The notes: generated by a model from the letters alone, not told the origin. Positions 35,981 to 46,502 are shown, counted from the first letter of the stretch. The stretch is DNA of 64,000 nt from Ignavibacteriales bacterium (GCA_016714125.1 JADJNX010000002.1:434001-498000); one strand, 5' to 3'. Numbers and translations: made by a program.

Positions 35981-38341
35981 CTACAGATTTCGGATAATAG
36001 TTTCAAGTTCATCTTCACTTTCTACTAATATCTCTCTTGCCTTGCTTCCTTCGCCGGCACCAACGATACCCGCCGCTTCGAGTTGATCAACAATTCGAGC
36101 AGCACGGGCGTACCCTACTTTTAATTTTCTTTGGATAAATGAAACAGATCCCTGCTGACTTCTTACGACAGCTTCGGCTGCATCCTGGAACATTGGGTCA
36201 AGATCGTTTAATAATCCCGAATCCTGTCCCTTTTTATCGATCAGAGATGGAAGCTGGTAAACTTCATCGGGATATGGCTGCTCTGACACAACTTCAATCA
36301 GTTTTTCAATCTCATCAGTTGTGATATAAGCATTTTGAATACGAATTGGTTTTGGAGTTCCCGGAGGAAGGTAAAGCATATCACCTCTACCAAGAAGTTG
36401 CTCTGCACCATTCATATCAAGAATTGTTCTCGAGTCAGTTCTCTGAGCTGTTTGGTATGCGATCCTCGCAGGGAAATTGGCTTTGATAACACCGGTGATA
36501 ACATCCACTGAAGGGCGTTGTGTTGCAACCACAAGGTGGATACCAACGGCACGCGCCATCTGAGCGAGTCTCGCAATCGGTTCTTCAACATCCTTGCCGG
36601 CTGTAATCATCAAATCTGCAAGCTCATCTATCACTACAACAATGTAAGGCATAAACTTGTGGTTGACCTCTATGTCATCCCTTGGTTTTATGGTACCTGT
36701 CTTTATTTTGTTGTTGTAATCGATGATATTTCTTACACCCACATGCGATAGTTTGTCATATCTAAGTTCCATTTCGAGAACCACTGATTTTAACAAAATA
36801 ACCGCACTTTGAGGGGATGAAATAATATATTCGTTGAGATCGGGGGATTTTACGAGAAAATGGTATTTCAAAGTTTCGTAAACTGAAAGTTCAACCTTCT
36901 TGGGATCGATAATCGCAAACTTCACTTCGTTTGGATATTTCGAGAAAAGAAGTGATGCAATAATCATGTTCACTCCCACCGATTTACCCGAGCCTGTGGC
37001 CCCCGCAATCAAAAGATGTGGAACACGAGCAAGATCATCAACATAAGTTTGACCCGAAATCGATTTTCCAAGAGCGATTGGAAGTGACAATTTACTGTTT
37101 TTAAGGTCAGGAAGAACCGAACCCGCCAGTACGATTGAAGGATTGTCGTTGGGTATCTCAACCCCGATTGTTCCTCTACCCGGCATTGGAGCAATAATCC
37201 TGATTCCCTTTGCTGCGAGTGCAAGGGCAATATCATTCTCAAGAGATAAAATTTTTGAGATTCTTACACTTTGAGCCGGAACAATCTCAAAAAGTGTAAC
37301 AACTGGTCCTTCCGTTGTTTCAATCTTTTCAATTTCAATATCAAAGAGTGCAAGTTTTTCTTTTAATCTTATCTTTTTGCTCTCTAATTCAGCTTCCTCG
37401 GCATAGTGACCCGATTCATCTGCTTTAATGAGAAAATCACCCGCGGGGATTTCATAATCAGCAGTAGAATATCTTTCTTCAGGAACAGCTCTTTCCACTC
37501 TCGGAGGCTGTTGAACTATATCAGGATTTGTTTTAACTGAAGTTGTAAAAACCAGTTTTGGCTTTGGTGGCTCAGGGGTCAGATCATCACCAAGTTCAGG
37601 AACAATAATCGGCGGTTGAGTCGATTTTTCTCCCTTTATCACTTTGCTGATTCTGTCCTGACTTTTTTCGAGCGGATCAACTGACGATTTTCTTTTTTCA
37701 GCAATTGTTGCACTTTTGTCTTTAACTTTATCAACACCCGATTTTACAACATCTTTCCCTTTATCGGCGATAAAGAGGAAAAATCGATCTATCTTGAGGT
37801 CAAAGGTTATAACCAGAACGGTGATCATCAATACTACATAAATGGATACCGCTCCAATTCCGCCTATCAGACGATGTGAAGCTTTACCAATTGTTTTTCC
37901 CATCTCACCGGCAAAATAGATTGCAGTATCGCCACTAATGACCTCTATCGAAAAGAGCGTTCCAAAAAAGGCTGCCAGGATGAATGCCGAACTTAAAAGG
38001 AAATTGGTGATGTAGATGAGTCGTTTGATCTCGAGAGGTTTAAAAAGTACAAATCCCCACATACCCATAAGGAGGGGGATCACAATAGAAAAGTAACCAA
38101 AAGCTGATTTAACAAAAAACGCAGCTATATACGCACCGGCTATACCCAGCCAGTTGCTCGTCGGAAGTGCCTTTACAGATGCATTCCTTAACTGAGGATC
38201 GTCGTTTGGCGAAAATGAGATTATGCTGAGGAAGAGAAGGACCGAGAACGTAATAATGAACAGACCCAGAAGTTTTTTCTTCTTTTCCTGGGATAATTCA
38301 AAATAAGTTCTGCCGGATTCTTTTTTTGTTCTTCCGCTCAT
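35981..38341 (-). CDS. ftsK: DNA translocase FtsK
   Basis: A 786-residue septal DNA pump that clears and aligns chromosome ends at division. Four or five membrane helices occupy residues about 25-180, followed by a charged linker (about 190-310). The motor has Walker A GATGSGKSVGVNMI (near residue 447), Walker B YIVVVIDELADLMI and ATQRPSVDVITGVIKANFPA. The C-terminal winged-helix gamma domain that reads polar sequences is about 715-786 (FIQRKLKVGYARAARIVDQL). The linker is short, as in other FCB bacteria. The frame is intact. Confidence 0.97.
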   Translation of the reverse strand: MSGRTKKESGRTYFELSQEKKKKLLGLFIITFSVLLFLSIISFSPNDDPQLRNASVKALPTSNWLGIAGAYIAAFFVKSAFGYFSIVIPLLMGMWGFVLFKPLEIKRLIYITNFLLSSAFILAAFFGTLFSIEVISGDTAIYFAGEMGKTIGKASHRLIGGIGAVSIYVVLMITVLVITFDLKIDRFFLFIADKGKDVVKSGVDKVKDKSATIAEKRKSSVDPLEKSQDRISKVIKGEKSTQPPIIVPELGDDLTPEPPKPKLVFTTSVKTNPDIVQQPPRVERAVPEERYSTADYEIPAGDFLIKADESGHYAEEAELESKKIRLKEKLALFDIEIEKIETTEGPVVTLFEIVPAQSVRISKILSLENDIALALAAKGIRIIAPMPGRGTIGVEIPNDNPSIVLAGSVLPDLKNSKLSLPIALGKSISGQTYVDDLARVPHLLIAGATGSGKSVGVNMIIASLLFSKYPNEVKFAIIDPKKVELSVYETLKYHFLVKSPDLNEYIISSPQSAVILLKSVVLEMELRYDKLSHVGVRNIIDYNNKIKTGTIKPRDDIEVNHKFMPYIVVVIDELADLMITAGKDVEEPIARLAQMARAVGIHLVVATQRPSVDVITGVIKANFPARIAYQTAQRTDSRTILDMNGAEQLLGRGDMLYLPPGTPKPIRIQNAYITTDEIEKLIEVVSEQPYPDEVYQLPSLIDKKGQDSGLLNDLDPMFQDAAEAVVRSQQGSVSFIQRKLKVGYARAARIVDQLEAAGIVGAGEGSKAREILVESEDELETIIRNL

Positions 38342-38352
38342 CCTCTACCGGA

Positions 38353-39099
38353 TCAGTTTGATTGTAAATGTATTGAAGGGTTAAATAACTTTATCGCCGA
38401 ACTTTCGAATACAGGAATAACATCCGTGATGTTTTTCTGAGCGCAATAGTCAAGATCGTCAATAAATCCTCCTGCTTCCAAAATTCTTCCATGTTCGCTA
38501 AGAGCATATAAACCCCTGATATCCTCACCATATCTTTCATACAGATCGATAGCAACGGTTGATGCGTCAGAAAGTTGAAAATCGCTATTAATCTTAAGGA
38601 TCTCACTCAAAAGCATTCCTGCACAAACAGTGTCTTCGAGACTAAAATCACCATTAAGACCGGAGCATAAAATATCAAATTCTCTCCCCATGCCCGCGAG
38701 TTGTTTTGCGACTGCTTCAGCGTTAAGAAAAGAACAGATAAATGTGCCACTACCATATTTTGTCTTTACAATGGCTTTTGAGCCATTTGTAGTAAAAAAC
38801 ACGATCGATTTTCCTTCAACAACACTTTGTTGATATTCGAGTGGCGAATTACCAAGATCAAACCCCTCGATCTTTTTGGAATTCTTTTCACCCCCACGCA
38901 TTGTTCTACCGCCGAATGAACTGGCAGAGGCTATCTTGCTAAAGTCGAGTGAACCAACGGGGACAACTTCTTTTGCCCCGTGCATAATTGCAGTTGTAAT
39001 TGTCGATGTTGCCCTGAGTACATCAATTACTACTGCCATCCTGTTCGCAAAATATAGTTCCTCAACCATCAATGGCGTTAGTATTGTATTGATCCGCAT
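38353..39099 (-). CDS. comB: 2-phosphosulfolactate phosphatase family protein (ComB)
   Basis: A 248-residue Mg-dependent phosphatase family member, named for coenzyme M synthesis in archaea but common in bacteria. Family marks are MAVVIDVLRATSTITTAIMH (residues 21-40), FDLGNSPLEYQ, FFTTNGSKAI and CSGLNGDFSLEDTVCAGMLL. Its role in a bacterium without an evident coenzyme M pathway here is not known; sulfolactate metabolism is one option. It lies 12 bases from both gcvT and ftsK, inside the leftward block. Confidence 0.9.
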   Translation of the reverse strand: MRINTILTPLMVEELYFANRMAVVIDVLRATSTITTAIMHGAKEVVPVGSLDFSKIASASSFGGRTMRGGEKNSKKIEGFDLGNSPLEYQQSVVEGKSIVFFTTNGSKAIVKTKYGSGTFICSFLNAEAVAKQLAGMGREFDILCSGLNGDFSLEDTVCAGMLLSEILKINSDFQLSDASTVAIDLYERYGEDIRGLYALSEHGRILEAGGFIDDLDYCAQKNITDVIPVFESSAIKLFNPSIHLQSN

Positions 39100-39111
39100 G
39101 TTAAAGCCGTA

Positions 39112-40221
39112 TTATTTCTTTATGAATGGCAACTTCACCACTTCCACGGGTATTTTGTTGCCTCTGATAATCATCTCAAGTTTTGAATTGTTTTTTAGAC
39201 ATTCTGAATCAATGTATGCCAGACAAATCCCCTTATCAAGGACAGGGCTCACTGTTCCACTTGTTAACTTACCGACTGTTTTGTCATTGCTAACCACTTC
39301 ATAGCCGGGTCTTGGGAATGATTTTTCAAGTGCCACCAACGGTGTCAGTTTTCTCGTCACTCCTGCGTCCTTTATTTTCTGAATTGCTTCTTTACCAACA
39401 AAGGAGTCCTTCTTAAGTTTTGTTATCCAACCCAAACCTGCTTCAAGCGGGTTGGTTGTCTGGTCAATATCGTTTCCATAAAGACAAAATCCCATCTCGA
39501 GGCGGAGCGAATCTCTTGATCCGAGACCACAAGGTTTCACAAGATATTCACTTCCCTCTCTCATCAAAGCGTCCCAGAGTTTACAGACAAATGCCTCATC
39601 TCCGGTTGTTTAGATTTCGTAACCAAGTTCACCGGTGTAGCCTGTTCTTGATACAAGAACTTTTTCTCCGGCAAATTCCAAATAAGCAAAATGGTAATAT
39701 TCGATATGAATATTTGTATTAAAGACAGCTTCAATAAGTACTTTTGATGAAGGCCCCTGCACTGCGATTAGTGAATAGTCATCACTGACATCTGTTATCG
39801 TAACACCATGATTATTGTTGGCTCTCATCCATTCAAGGTCTTTTTCAACATTTGATGCGTTGATTACGAGCATGTATTTTTTTTGATCGAGTTTATAAAC
39901 GAGCAAGTCATCAACAATTCCGCCATCTTCATAACACATTGCAGAATATTGCACTCTGCCCGGGAATAGAACAGAAAGGTCGTTTATCGTAAGATTTTGA
40001 ACATAGTCAAAAGCTTTTTCGCCCTCAATGATTACTTCGCCCATATGGCTCACATCAAATAACCCAACATCATTTCTCACTGCCTTGTGTTCAGCAATAA
40101 TCGATTCATATTGAATTGGCATCACATAACCGGCAAAATCGACTAATTTTGCCCCATATTTTTCGTGAACTGAAAAAAGTTTCGTCTTTTTCACTTTTTT
40201 TACCTGTACTTCAAATTTCAT
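39112..40221 (-). CDS. gcvT: Glycine cleavage system T protein (aminomethyltransferase), with in-frame stop
   Basis: Transfers the aminomethyl carbon of glycine to tetrahydrofolate. The full span gives 369 codons, the normal length. N-terminal YGAKLVDFAGYVMPIQYES, FDVSHMGEVIIEG, the folate-site region QYSAMCYEDGGIVDDLLVY and the C-terminal GLGSRDSLRLEMGFCLYGND are all in one frame. Codon 204 is TAA (39610-39612) in YEI-stop-TTGDEAF, where the family has Tyr (GYEIY). Sequence on both sides is otherwise intact, so a single substitution in a TAT or TAC codon is indicated. No gcvH or gcvP is nearby. Confidence 0.88.
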
Positions 40222-40289
40222 TTTTGAGTTATATAAATATAAAATTAATTATTCTCAATAAATAACTAATTGAAGAGTAGGGATTTCCC

Positions 40290-41852
40290 CTATTCAGTAA
40301 TTATGCCGGTAAGGTCCTGTTTGCTTTTTGTTGCAATAACCTTAAACTGATCTGAATTGAATGCATTATCCTCATCCAGTCTTATCCTAAGCATATACTT
40401 AAACTGCATTTTTGTAAGCGCACTCGGAACACCTTCTCTCAATTTCTGCCCAACAAATGGATGACATTTGATGGTAATTGAACGGTGCGGAGCACCAACT
40501 TTGTATTTTCCAAGCCACTCGTCTATCTCATGAATGAGATGCGATTTTTTTGTGAGAAGCCCGGTTCCCATACAAACAGGACAAGTCTCATTCAGAGCCT
40601 GCATAATATTTTGTCTCACCCGTTGTCTTGTGATCTGTGCCAGACCAAAGTCAGACATCGGTAAGATTGAAACTTTTGCACGGTCTTTTCTAAATTCTTT
40701 TTTTAACTCATCGTAAACTTTTTTACGATTTTTTTCATCTTCAAGATCGATAAAATCGATAACGATGAGTCCGCCAATATCCCTCAAACGAAGTTGTCTT
40801 GCAATTTCACGCGCAGCTTCAAGATCTGTTCTAAGTGAGTTCATCTCTTGATCTTTACTTGCAGCATATTTTCCACTGTTCACATCAATAACCACCATGG
40901 CCTCAGTGTGTTCAATTACTATATGCCCGCCACTCTTCATGGGAACGCGTTTGGCAAACAATTCTTTTATCTGATCTTCAACCTTAAATGCTTCAAAGAT
41001 TGGCTCTTCAGTTCTTACCTGCTCCACTTTATCGGAAAGTTCAGGCTGAGCAAGAACAATATAGTCCTTAATCTCTTTGTAAACTTTTTTGTTATCGATA
41101 TATACTTTGGAGATGTCAGAAGTGAACAGGTCTCTAATGACACTGGAGGTGGTGGAAACATCCTGGTAAATAATTGCAGGAGGTGTACCTGTTCGGGCTT
41201 TATCCTGAATCTTTTTCCACATTTTAAGAAGACTTCTAAGATCGTCTTTTATCTGCTCTTCAGCCTGTCCTCTTGCAACGGTTCTAATAATCAAACCATA
41301 ATTCTGAGGGAGGAGACTTTTTGCAATTACGCGAAGACGTCTTCTTTCTTTATAATCGGTAATTTTTTTGGAAACGCCAATTTTATTGTCGTAAGGGAGG
41401 AGGACACAAAATCTACCCGGTATCGAAATGGCAGAGCTAACTCTGACACCTTTGTTTACCACAGGTTCCTTTGTGATCTGCACAAGAATGGGTTCGCCCT
41501 TTTGAAGGACCGGAACACCATTTATGAATTTTGTTTGGGTAACTGCATATTCTTCGTCCGGCGCCACTCTGTCAACATTGTCGTCAGCTTCGTCTTCATC
41601 AATCATTGCCTGAAGTTCTTTTGTCTTTTCTCCAATATCCGAGAAATGGAGAAAAGCATCATGCTTCATGCCAATATCAATAAAAGCAGCTTTAATGCCG
41701 GGGAGTACACGGGCAACTTTGCCCAGATATACATCTCCCACCATTCGTCTGTTTTCGGAGTAATCGACGAAGAAATCTACTAATTTCCCGTCTTCCGTAA
41801 TCGCTACACGGGTCTGTGTAGTCGATGAATTTATTATAATCTCTTTTAACAT
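40290..41852 (-). CDS. rng: Ribonuclease G (Rne/Rng family)
   Basis: A 520-residue endoribonuclease that processes rRNA and decays mRNA. An S1 RNA-binding domain is at about residues 35-125 (VGDVYLGKVARVLPGIKAAF). Next comes the catalytic DNase I-like domain with metal aspartates in MVVIDVNSGKYAASKDQEMN and GGLIVIDFIDLEDEKNR. The zinc link is CPVCMGTGL. Length and absence of a long C-terminal scaffold point to RNase G rather than RNase E. An acidic insertion (MIDEDEADDNVDRVAPDEEY) lies within the S1 domain. Confidence 0.95.
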   Translation of the reverse strand: MLKEIIINSSTTQTRVAITEDGKLVDFFVDYSENRRMVGDVYLGKVARVLPGIKAAFIDIGMKHDAFLHFSDIGEKTKELQAMIDEDEADDNVDRVAPDEEYAVTQTKFINGVPVLQKGEPILVQITKEPVVNKGVRVSSAISIPGRFCVLLPYDNKIGVSKKITDYKERRRLRVIAKSLLPQNYGLIIRTVARGQAEEQIKDDLRSLLKMWKKIQDKARTGTPPAIIYQDVSTTSSVIRDLFTSDISKVYIDNKKVYKEIKDYIVLAQPELSDKVEQVRTEEPIFEAFKVEDQIKELFAKRVPMKSGGHIVIEHTEAMVVIDVNSGKYAASKDQEMNSLRTDLEAAREIARQLRLRDIGGLIVIDFIDLEDEKNRKKVYDELKKEFRKDRAKVSILPMSDFGLAQITRQRVRQNIMQALNETCPVCMGTGLLTKKSHLIHEIDEWLGKYKVGAPHRSITIKCHPFVGQKLREGVPSALTKMQFKYMLRIRLDEDNAFNSDQFKVIATKSKQDLTGIITE

Positions 41853-42020
41853 AGTTAGTTAAACTCTTTGTAGTTGTCAGGTTTTGAACTACTGATAATA
41901 TTTTAATGCCATTTAAATGTACTTCACCCTTAGACCCAAAGGGACCAGGTTCGAAGTAAAAAACAATAAGAAAAAGTTTCTTAGAAACTCTGTCATCTTT
42001 ATAAAACTTGGTGATAAAAT

Positions 42021-42049
42021 CGGCTGCCTCCTGAAAGAGGAAGCAGCCG
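42021..42049 (-). terminator. Hairpin after pnp (probable terminator)
   Basis: Stem CGGCTGC (42021-42027) / GCAGCCG (42043-42049) with an inner CTC/GAG pairing lies 8 bases after the pnp stop and is followed on the minus strand by ATTTTAT. Its GGCTGCTTC/GAGGCAGCC core resembles the terminator at 2847-2874. The remaining gap down to rng (41853-42020) shows nothing else that I can support. Confidence 0.65.
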
Positions 42050-42056
42050 TTTTAAT

Positions 42057-44175
42057 TTAGTCTTCTATTGGTTTCTCATCAGCCTGAGTTGCAGTGTCTC
42101 TACTAAGAAGAGCTTTGCGGCTTAAGCTGTATTTTCCACCTTCGATACGAAGAAGTTTCACTTTAACTTTATCACCTTCTTTGAAGTAATCAGTTACTTT
42201 GTGAACTTTTTTCAGATCGATTTCGGAGATGTGGACAAGTCCCGATTTACCCGGAAGTATCTCGACAAGTGCGCCAAACTCCATTAATTTTGTAACAACA
42301 CCATCATAAATTTCGCCAACCACAGGTTGGGTAGTCATTAAGCGGATTCTGGTTAATGCTTTATTTGCTGATTCTGCATCGGGGCCGGCAATCTGAATGG
42401 TACCGTCATCTTCAATTGAGATATCAACACCAAACTCTTTTTGCATTCCCTGAATTGTTTTACCACCAGGTCCGATAATTGAACCGATAAGTTCAGTCGG
42501 GATCTGAAGGGTAGCAAGTGTAGGTGCAAATGAACAGAGTTCAGCTCTTGGAGCGGAAATAACTTCATTCATAACGCCAAGGATATGAAGTCTGCCATCT
42601 TTTGCCTGGCGAAGTGCAATTTCCATAATTTCAAATGAAACACCTTTTATTTTGATGTCCATCCTGGAATCCGGTGATGCCTTCATCAGTACCGGCAACT
42701 TTAAAGTCCATATCACCAAAGTGATCTTCATTACCAAGGATATCGGAAAGAACTGCGAAGCTGTCGCCTTCTTTTATCAATCCCATGGCGATACCAGCAA
42801 CGGCTTTTTTGACCGGAACACCACCATCCATAAGTGCAAGCGAACCGGCACATACAGAAGCCATCGAAGAAGAACCATTTGATTCGAGAATATCACTTAC
42901 CAAACGCAGAGCGTATGGGAAGTCTTTTTCAACAGGTAACATTGATTTCAACGATCTTTCAGCAAGATTTCCGTGTCCAACTTCTCTTCTGCCAACTCCC
43001 GAATATCTTCCTGTTTCACCAACAGAGAAAGCAGGGAAATTGTAGTGAAGGTTAAATCTTTTCACAGATTCTTCGCCTAAACCGTCAATGATCTGTTGAT
43101 CATTTTTTGATCCAAGTGTAAGGGAAGTTAAACTCTGTGTCTCACCTCTTGTAAAAAGAGCTGAAGCATGAGTTCTTGCGAGCAGACCAAGTTCAATTGT
43201 GATTGGTCTAATCTGGTGTGTTTGTCTACCGTCGAGACGGAGATTATTTTCAAGGATACATCTTCTGATGAGTTCATACTGGAAATCATGAATGAATCCA
43301 TTAATAACTTTTTCCTGTTCAGGATATTTTTCAGCGAGAGCTTCGTTGGTTTCTTTAGAAACAGCATCAAAAGCGTCGCTTCTTTCCTGTTTATCCATCA
43401 CTGTAAAAATGATATCTTCAAGTCTTTTGAACGCAAGATCTTTAACTTCCTGAAGAAGTGATTGATCCTGTTCCTTTGTAGTTAATACCATTTTAGGTTT
43501 GGCACACTCTTCGGCAAGTTCCTTAATGGCAGTAACAATTTTCTTTAACTGTTCCTGAGCAAAACGGAGAGCGTCGAGCATTACTTCTTCTGAAACTTCT
43601 TTCGCTTCACCTTCAACCATCATGATTGAATCGTCGGTTCCGGCTACTATAAGTTCGAGATCGCTTGCTTCAACCTGAGCAAAGGTTGGGTTAACAACCA
43701 ATTCACCATCAACTCTACAAACTCTAACGCCTGCTATCGGTCCAAGGAATGGAATGTTGGATACTGCGAGTGCCGCAGAAGCTCCAACGATTGCCAAAAC
43801 ATCAGGATCGTTTTCTTTATCAAAAGAGTAAGTTGTTGCGATAATCTGGGTTTCATTACGATAGTTATCATCGAACAAAGGTCTGATAGGTCTGTCGATC
43901 AGCCTTGAAGTAAGCACTTCTTTATCGGTTGGTTTGCCTTCTCTTTTGAAAAAGCCACCGGGGAATTTCCCCGCAGATGCCTGTTTTTCACGGTATTCAA
44001 CCTGAAGCGGGAAAAAATCGATTCCTTCCATCGCTTTAGGTGAGGCAACTGTTGCAACCAAAACCATCGTGTCACCATATCTAACCATTACTGAACCCGC
44101 CGCCTGACGAGCATATCGTCCGGTTTCGATACTCAGTATTTTCCCGCCTATTTCAACTTCTTTTGTATATATCAT
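42057..44175 (-). CDS. pnp: Polyribonucleotide nucleotidyltransferase (one frameshift)
   Basis: A 3'-5' phosphorolytic exoribonuclease, trimeric, with two RNase PH domains. The first (44175 to about 43560: VMVRYGDTMVLVATVASPKA) and second (about 43260-42560: FTRGETQSLTSLTLGS; SNGSSSMASVCAGSLALMDG) are followed by KH (TELIGSIIGPGGKTIQGMQK) and S1 (GEIYDGVVTKLMEFGALVEI). The frame changes by one base near 42662-42666, between DEGITG and MDIKIKGVSFEIM, most simply one extra G. About 705 residues when joined, the normal size. It follows rpsO, a conserved pairing. Confidence 0.95.
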
Positions 44176-44183
44176 CTAAAACC

Positions 44184-44447
44184 TTACTTTCTAATATTCA
44201 ATTCTTTTATGATCACTCTGTATCTGCTGATATCATTTTTAATCAGGTAATCGAGTAATCTTCTTCTTTTACCAACCATCATCAGAAGACCTCTTCTGGA
44301 GTGGTGATCTTTTGCATGTGCCTGAAAGTGGGCTGTAAGATCATTAATCCTTTTTGTAAGGATTGCGATCTGAACTTCTGCTTTACCCGAATCTTTATCG
44401 TTGGCACCAAATTTTTGAATGAGCTCAAGTTTTTCTTGATTTGTCAT
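44184..44447 (-). CDS. rpsO: 30S ribosomal protein S15
   Basis: An 87-residue ribosomal protein that binds 16S rRNA and helps form bridge B4. Typical sequence: [61 protein letters not shown] start at ATG 44447 ([14 protein letters not shown]), behind AAAGAAG. An upstream in-frame start at 44495 would add 16 unrelated residues. It is followed 8 bases later by pnp. Confidence 0.97.
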   Translation of the reverse strand: MTNQEKLELIQKFGANDKDSGKAEVQIAILTKRINDLTAHFQAHAKDHHSRRGLLMMVGKRRRLLDYLIKNDISRYRVIIKELNIRK

Positions 44448-44517
44448 TGCTTCTTTTTCCTGTATTTGTTTTGTACGATCTGACCCCAGAAACAACCGGA
44501 GCCAATTATTTAATTAC

Positions 44518-45450
44518 TTATAAGTCTTTTAACAATTCCAAAGCGGCTATTTTATCTTTTTCGATCTTAACTATCAAATCCGATTTGGCTATGAACCTCA
44601 TCTCTCCTCTGATTCGCTCAATGAATTTCACACGGAGATTTTTACCATAAAGGTCTTCTCCGGTAAATCCAAAAAGATGAACCTCTACGGCAAGATCCTT
44701 GAGATTAAATGTGGGCCTTCTGCCAACATTCAGCATACCTTTATATACTTTATCTTCAAGTTCTACCATAACTGCATAAACACCATTTGCTGGGAGCAGC
44801 TTATTTTCTGAATCACACTCAAGGTTGGCAGTGGGATAACCCAATTCTCTGCCCCTTTTGTCACCGTGGACTACTTCACCAAAAATCTCATATTCTCGAC
44901 CAAGCATTTCAGCTGCTCCCTTCACATTCCCTTCGGAGAGTAGTTTCCTTACTTGTGTACTGCTAATATTGATCTCATTGCGCATTACAGCCTCAACATA
45001 TGTTACTTTAAAACCGTGTTTATCTGCTAATTGTCTAATAAAATTTTCATCGCCGGTGCGACCTCTCCCAAAACGGTGATCGTATCCGACGATAATCTCT
45101 TCTATTCCCGTTCCATTAATTATGAACTTCGAGAAAAAAGTTTCTGCATCAAATTCAGAAAATTCGTGCGTAAAATTGATTACATAAACTTCGTCTATTC
45201 CCAATTCTTCAAAAATTCTAAGTTTTTCGCCGGTTGTCGTGAGAAGTTTTACATCTCCACCTTTGAACACCACCTGTCTGGGGTGAGGATCAAAAGTTAT
45301 TATCAACGACCTGCTCCCCGACTTTTTCGCCTTTTCGATCAAAATATCGAGCAGGAGGAGATGACCTTTATGAACACCATCAAAGGTGCCAACAGTCAAA
45401 ACTGTTTTGTCAGACTTTTTTACTTCACCGGGATCACGGTTAACTTTCAT
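44518..45450 (-). CDS. ribF: Bifunctional riboflavin kinase / FAD synthetase
   Basis: A 310-residue enzyme making FMN and FAD. The N-terminal adenylyltransferase domain (about 1-180) has TVGTFDGVHKGHLLLLDILI, VGYDHRFGRGRTGDENFIRQ and ISSTQVRKLLSEGNVKGA. The C-terminal riboflavin kinase domain (about 185-305) has GRELGYPTANLECDSENKL, NGVYAVMVEL and LNVGRRPTFN. It overlaps the end of truB by 11 bases. Confidence 0.96.
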   Translation of the reverse strand: MKVNRDPGEVKKSDKTVLTVGTFDGVHKGHLLLLDILIEKAKKSGSRSLIITFDPHPRQVVFKGGDVKLLTTTGEKLRIFEELGIDEVYVINFTHEFSEFDAETFFSKFIINGTGIEEIIVGYDHRFGRGRTGDENFIRQLADKHGFKVTYVEAVMRNEINISSTQVRKLLSEGNVKGAAEMLGREYEIFGEVVHGDKRGRELGYPTANLECDSENKLLPANGVYAVMVELEDKVYKGMLNVGRRPTFNLKDLAVEVHLFGFTGEDLYGKNLRVKFIERIRGEMRFIAKSDLIVKIEKDKIAALELLKDL

Positions 45451-46168
45451 TCTCGATCATCGTTTCTGACTTGTCGCTGTTATAAATATCTCTAAACGAC
45501 TCAATTGTTACTGCGTCATCCACTCTGAATTCACCTATTGCGGTTCGTCTCAGACCTGAAAGCCAGGCACCACATCCCAAAATTTGACCCATGTCGTGTG
45601 CCAAAACTCTGATATAAGTACCTTTTGAACAGAGCACCTTGAATTTAACAACAGGTGGTGAAAAGTCGATTATCTCAAATTCTTCAACAACAACCCTTCT
45701 GGGTTCCCGTTCAATTGTCTCCCCCTTGCGTGCAAGGGAATATAACCTTTGACCGTTTTTACTGACCGCCGAATACATCGGAGGAATCTGATCAATCTCG
45801 CCTGTTAAAGTTATAGCAGCCGCCTTGATCTCATCAAGTGTTACAGATGATGCATCCTGTTTCATGAAAACTTCAGTTTCACTATCCATGGATGGAGTCT
45901 GCTCACCCAGAACCATTGTTCCTGTGTATTCTTTTGGTAATCCCATATATGAATCGATCTTTTTAGTCGATTTACCGGTACAAACTATCAGTAAACCGGT
46001 TGCTTTGGGATCAAGAGTTCCCGCGTGACCAATTTTCTGAATATGTAATATTCTTCTCAGTCTATATATAACATCAAAAGATGTCAGATCAAGTGGTTTA
46101 TCAAAAATAATTGTCTGACCGGTGGCAAAATCCAGATCCTTATAAGTCGTTACCGATCTTTTTATCAT
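45440..46168 (-). CDS. truB: tRNA pseudouridine55 synthase
   Basis: A 242-residue enzyme that makes pseudouridine at position 55 of tRNAs. The catalytic aspartate lies in IGHAGTLDPKATGLLIVCTG. Other marks are GLPKEYTGTMVLGEQTPSMD, QIPPMYSAVSKNGQRLYSLA and CSKGTYIRVLAHDMGQILG. No large C-terminal PUA domain is seen. The start overlaps rbfA by 29 bases and the end overlaps ribF by 11, indicating tight co-translation. Confidence 0.96.
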   Translation of the reverse strand: MIKRSVTTYKDLDFATGQTIIFDKPLDLTSFDVIYRLRRILHIQKIGHAGTLDPKATGLLIVCTGKSTKKIDSYMGLPKEYTGTMVLGEQTPSMDSETEVFMKQDASSVTLDEIKAAAITLTGEIDQIPPMYSAVSKNGQRLYSLARKGETIEREPRRVVVEEFEIIDFSPPVVKFKVLCSKGTYIRVLAHDMGQILGCGAWLSGLRRTAIGEFRVDDAVTIESFRDIYNSDKSETMIENES

Positions 46169-46502
46169 TCTTGTGTATTTCTTTGAGAAGTCTTTCTATT
46201 TTTTCAACATAATCTGAAGTGTCGTCGATATAAAAGCGTAATTCGGGCATATAGCGAACTCTGATCTTCGAAGCAAGCTCGTGCCTGAGCGAAGGAGTGT
46301 CAGCATTTACCCTTTCAAGAGCATTTTTGCGTTGTTCCTTGTCATAAACAGAAAAATATACTTTTGCCAGCCTGAGGTCGGGTGTCAGTTTCACAGCAGT
46401 GATTGTCACCAATCCAAAACCGCTGGCATTGTATTTCAAGAGCATTATTACACTCAAGTCGTCTTTTATCTGATTTTCCAGTCTTTCAACTCTATGTCCC
46501 AT
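46140..46502 (-). CDS. rbfA: Ribosome-binding factor A
   Basis: A 120-residue KH-like factor needed for late 30S maturation and cold growth. Typical sequence: HRVERLENQIKDDLSVIMLL, GLVTITAVKLTPDLRLAKVY, RHELASKIRVRYMPELRFYI, DDTSDYVEKIERLLKEI. It lies between infB and truB as in most bacteria. The frame is intact. Confidence 0.95.
   Translation of the reverse strand: MGHRVERLENQIKDDLSVIMLLKYNASGFGLVTITAVKLTPDLRLAKVYFSVYDKEQRKNALERVNADTPSLRHELASKIRVRYMPELRFYIDDTSDYVEKIERLLKEIHKNDKKIGNDL

Noticed and set aside
39610..39612. Reassigned UAA codon (UAA read as Tyr)
   Set aside because: Many intact genes in the window end in TAA at family-typical positions, so TAA is a normal stop here.
40848..41783. 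Long rightward open frame opposite rng
   Set aside because: It is the antisense shadow of RNase G; its translation has no domain character and the opposite strand is a well-conserved gene.
41930..41970. tRNA-like sequence (AGGTTCGAAG)
   Set aside because: A GGTTCGAA word is present, but no matching acceptor stem, anticodon arm or D-arm could be laid around it.
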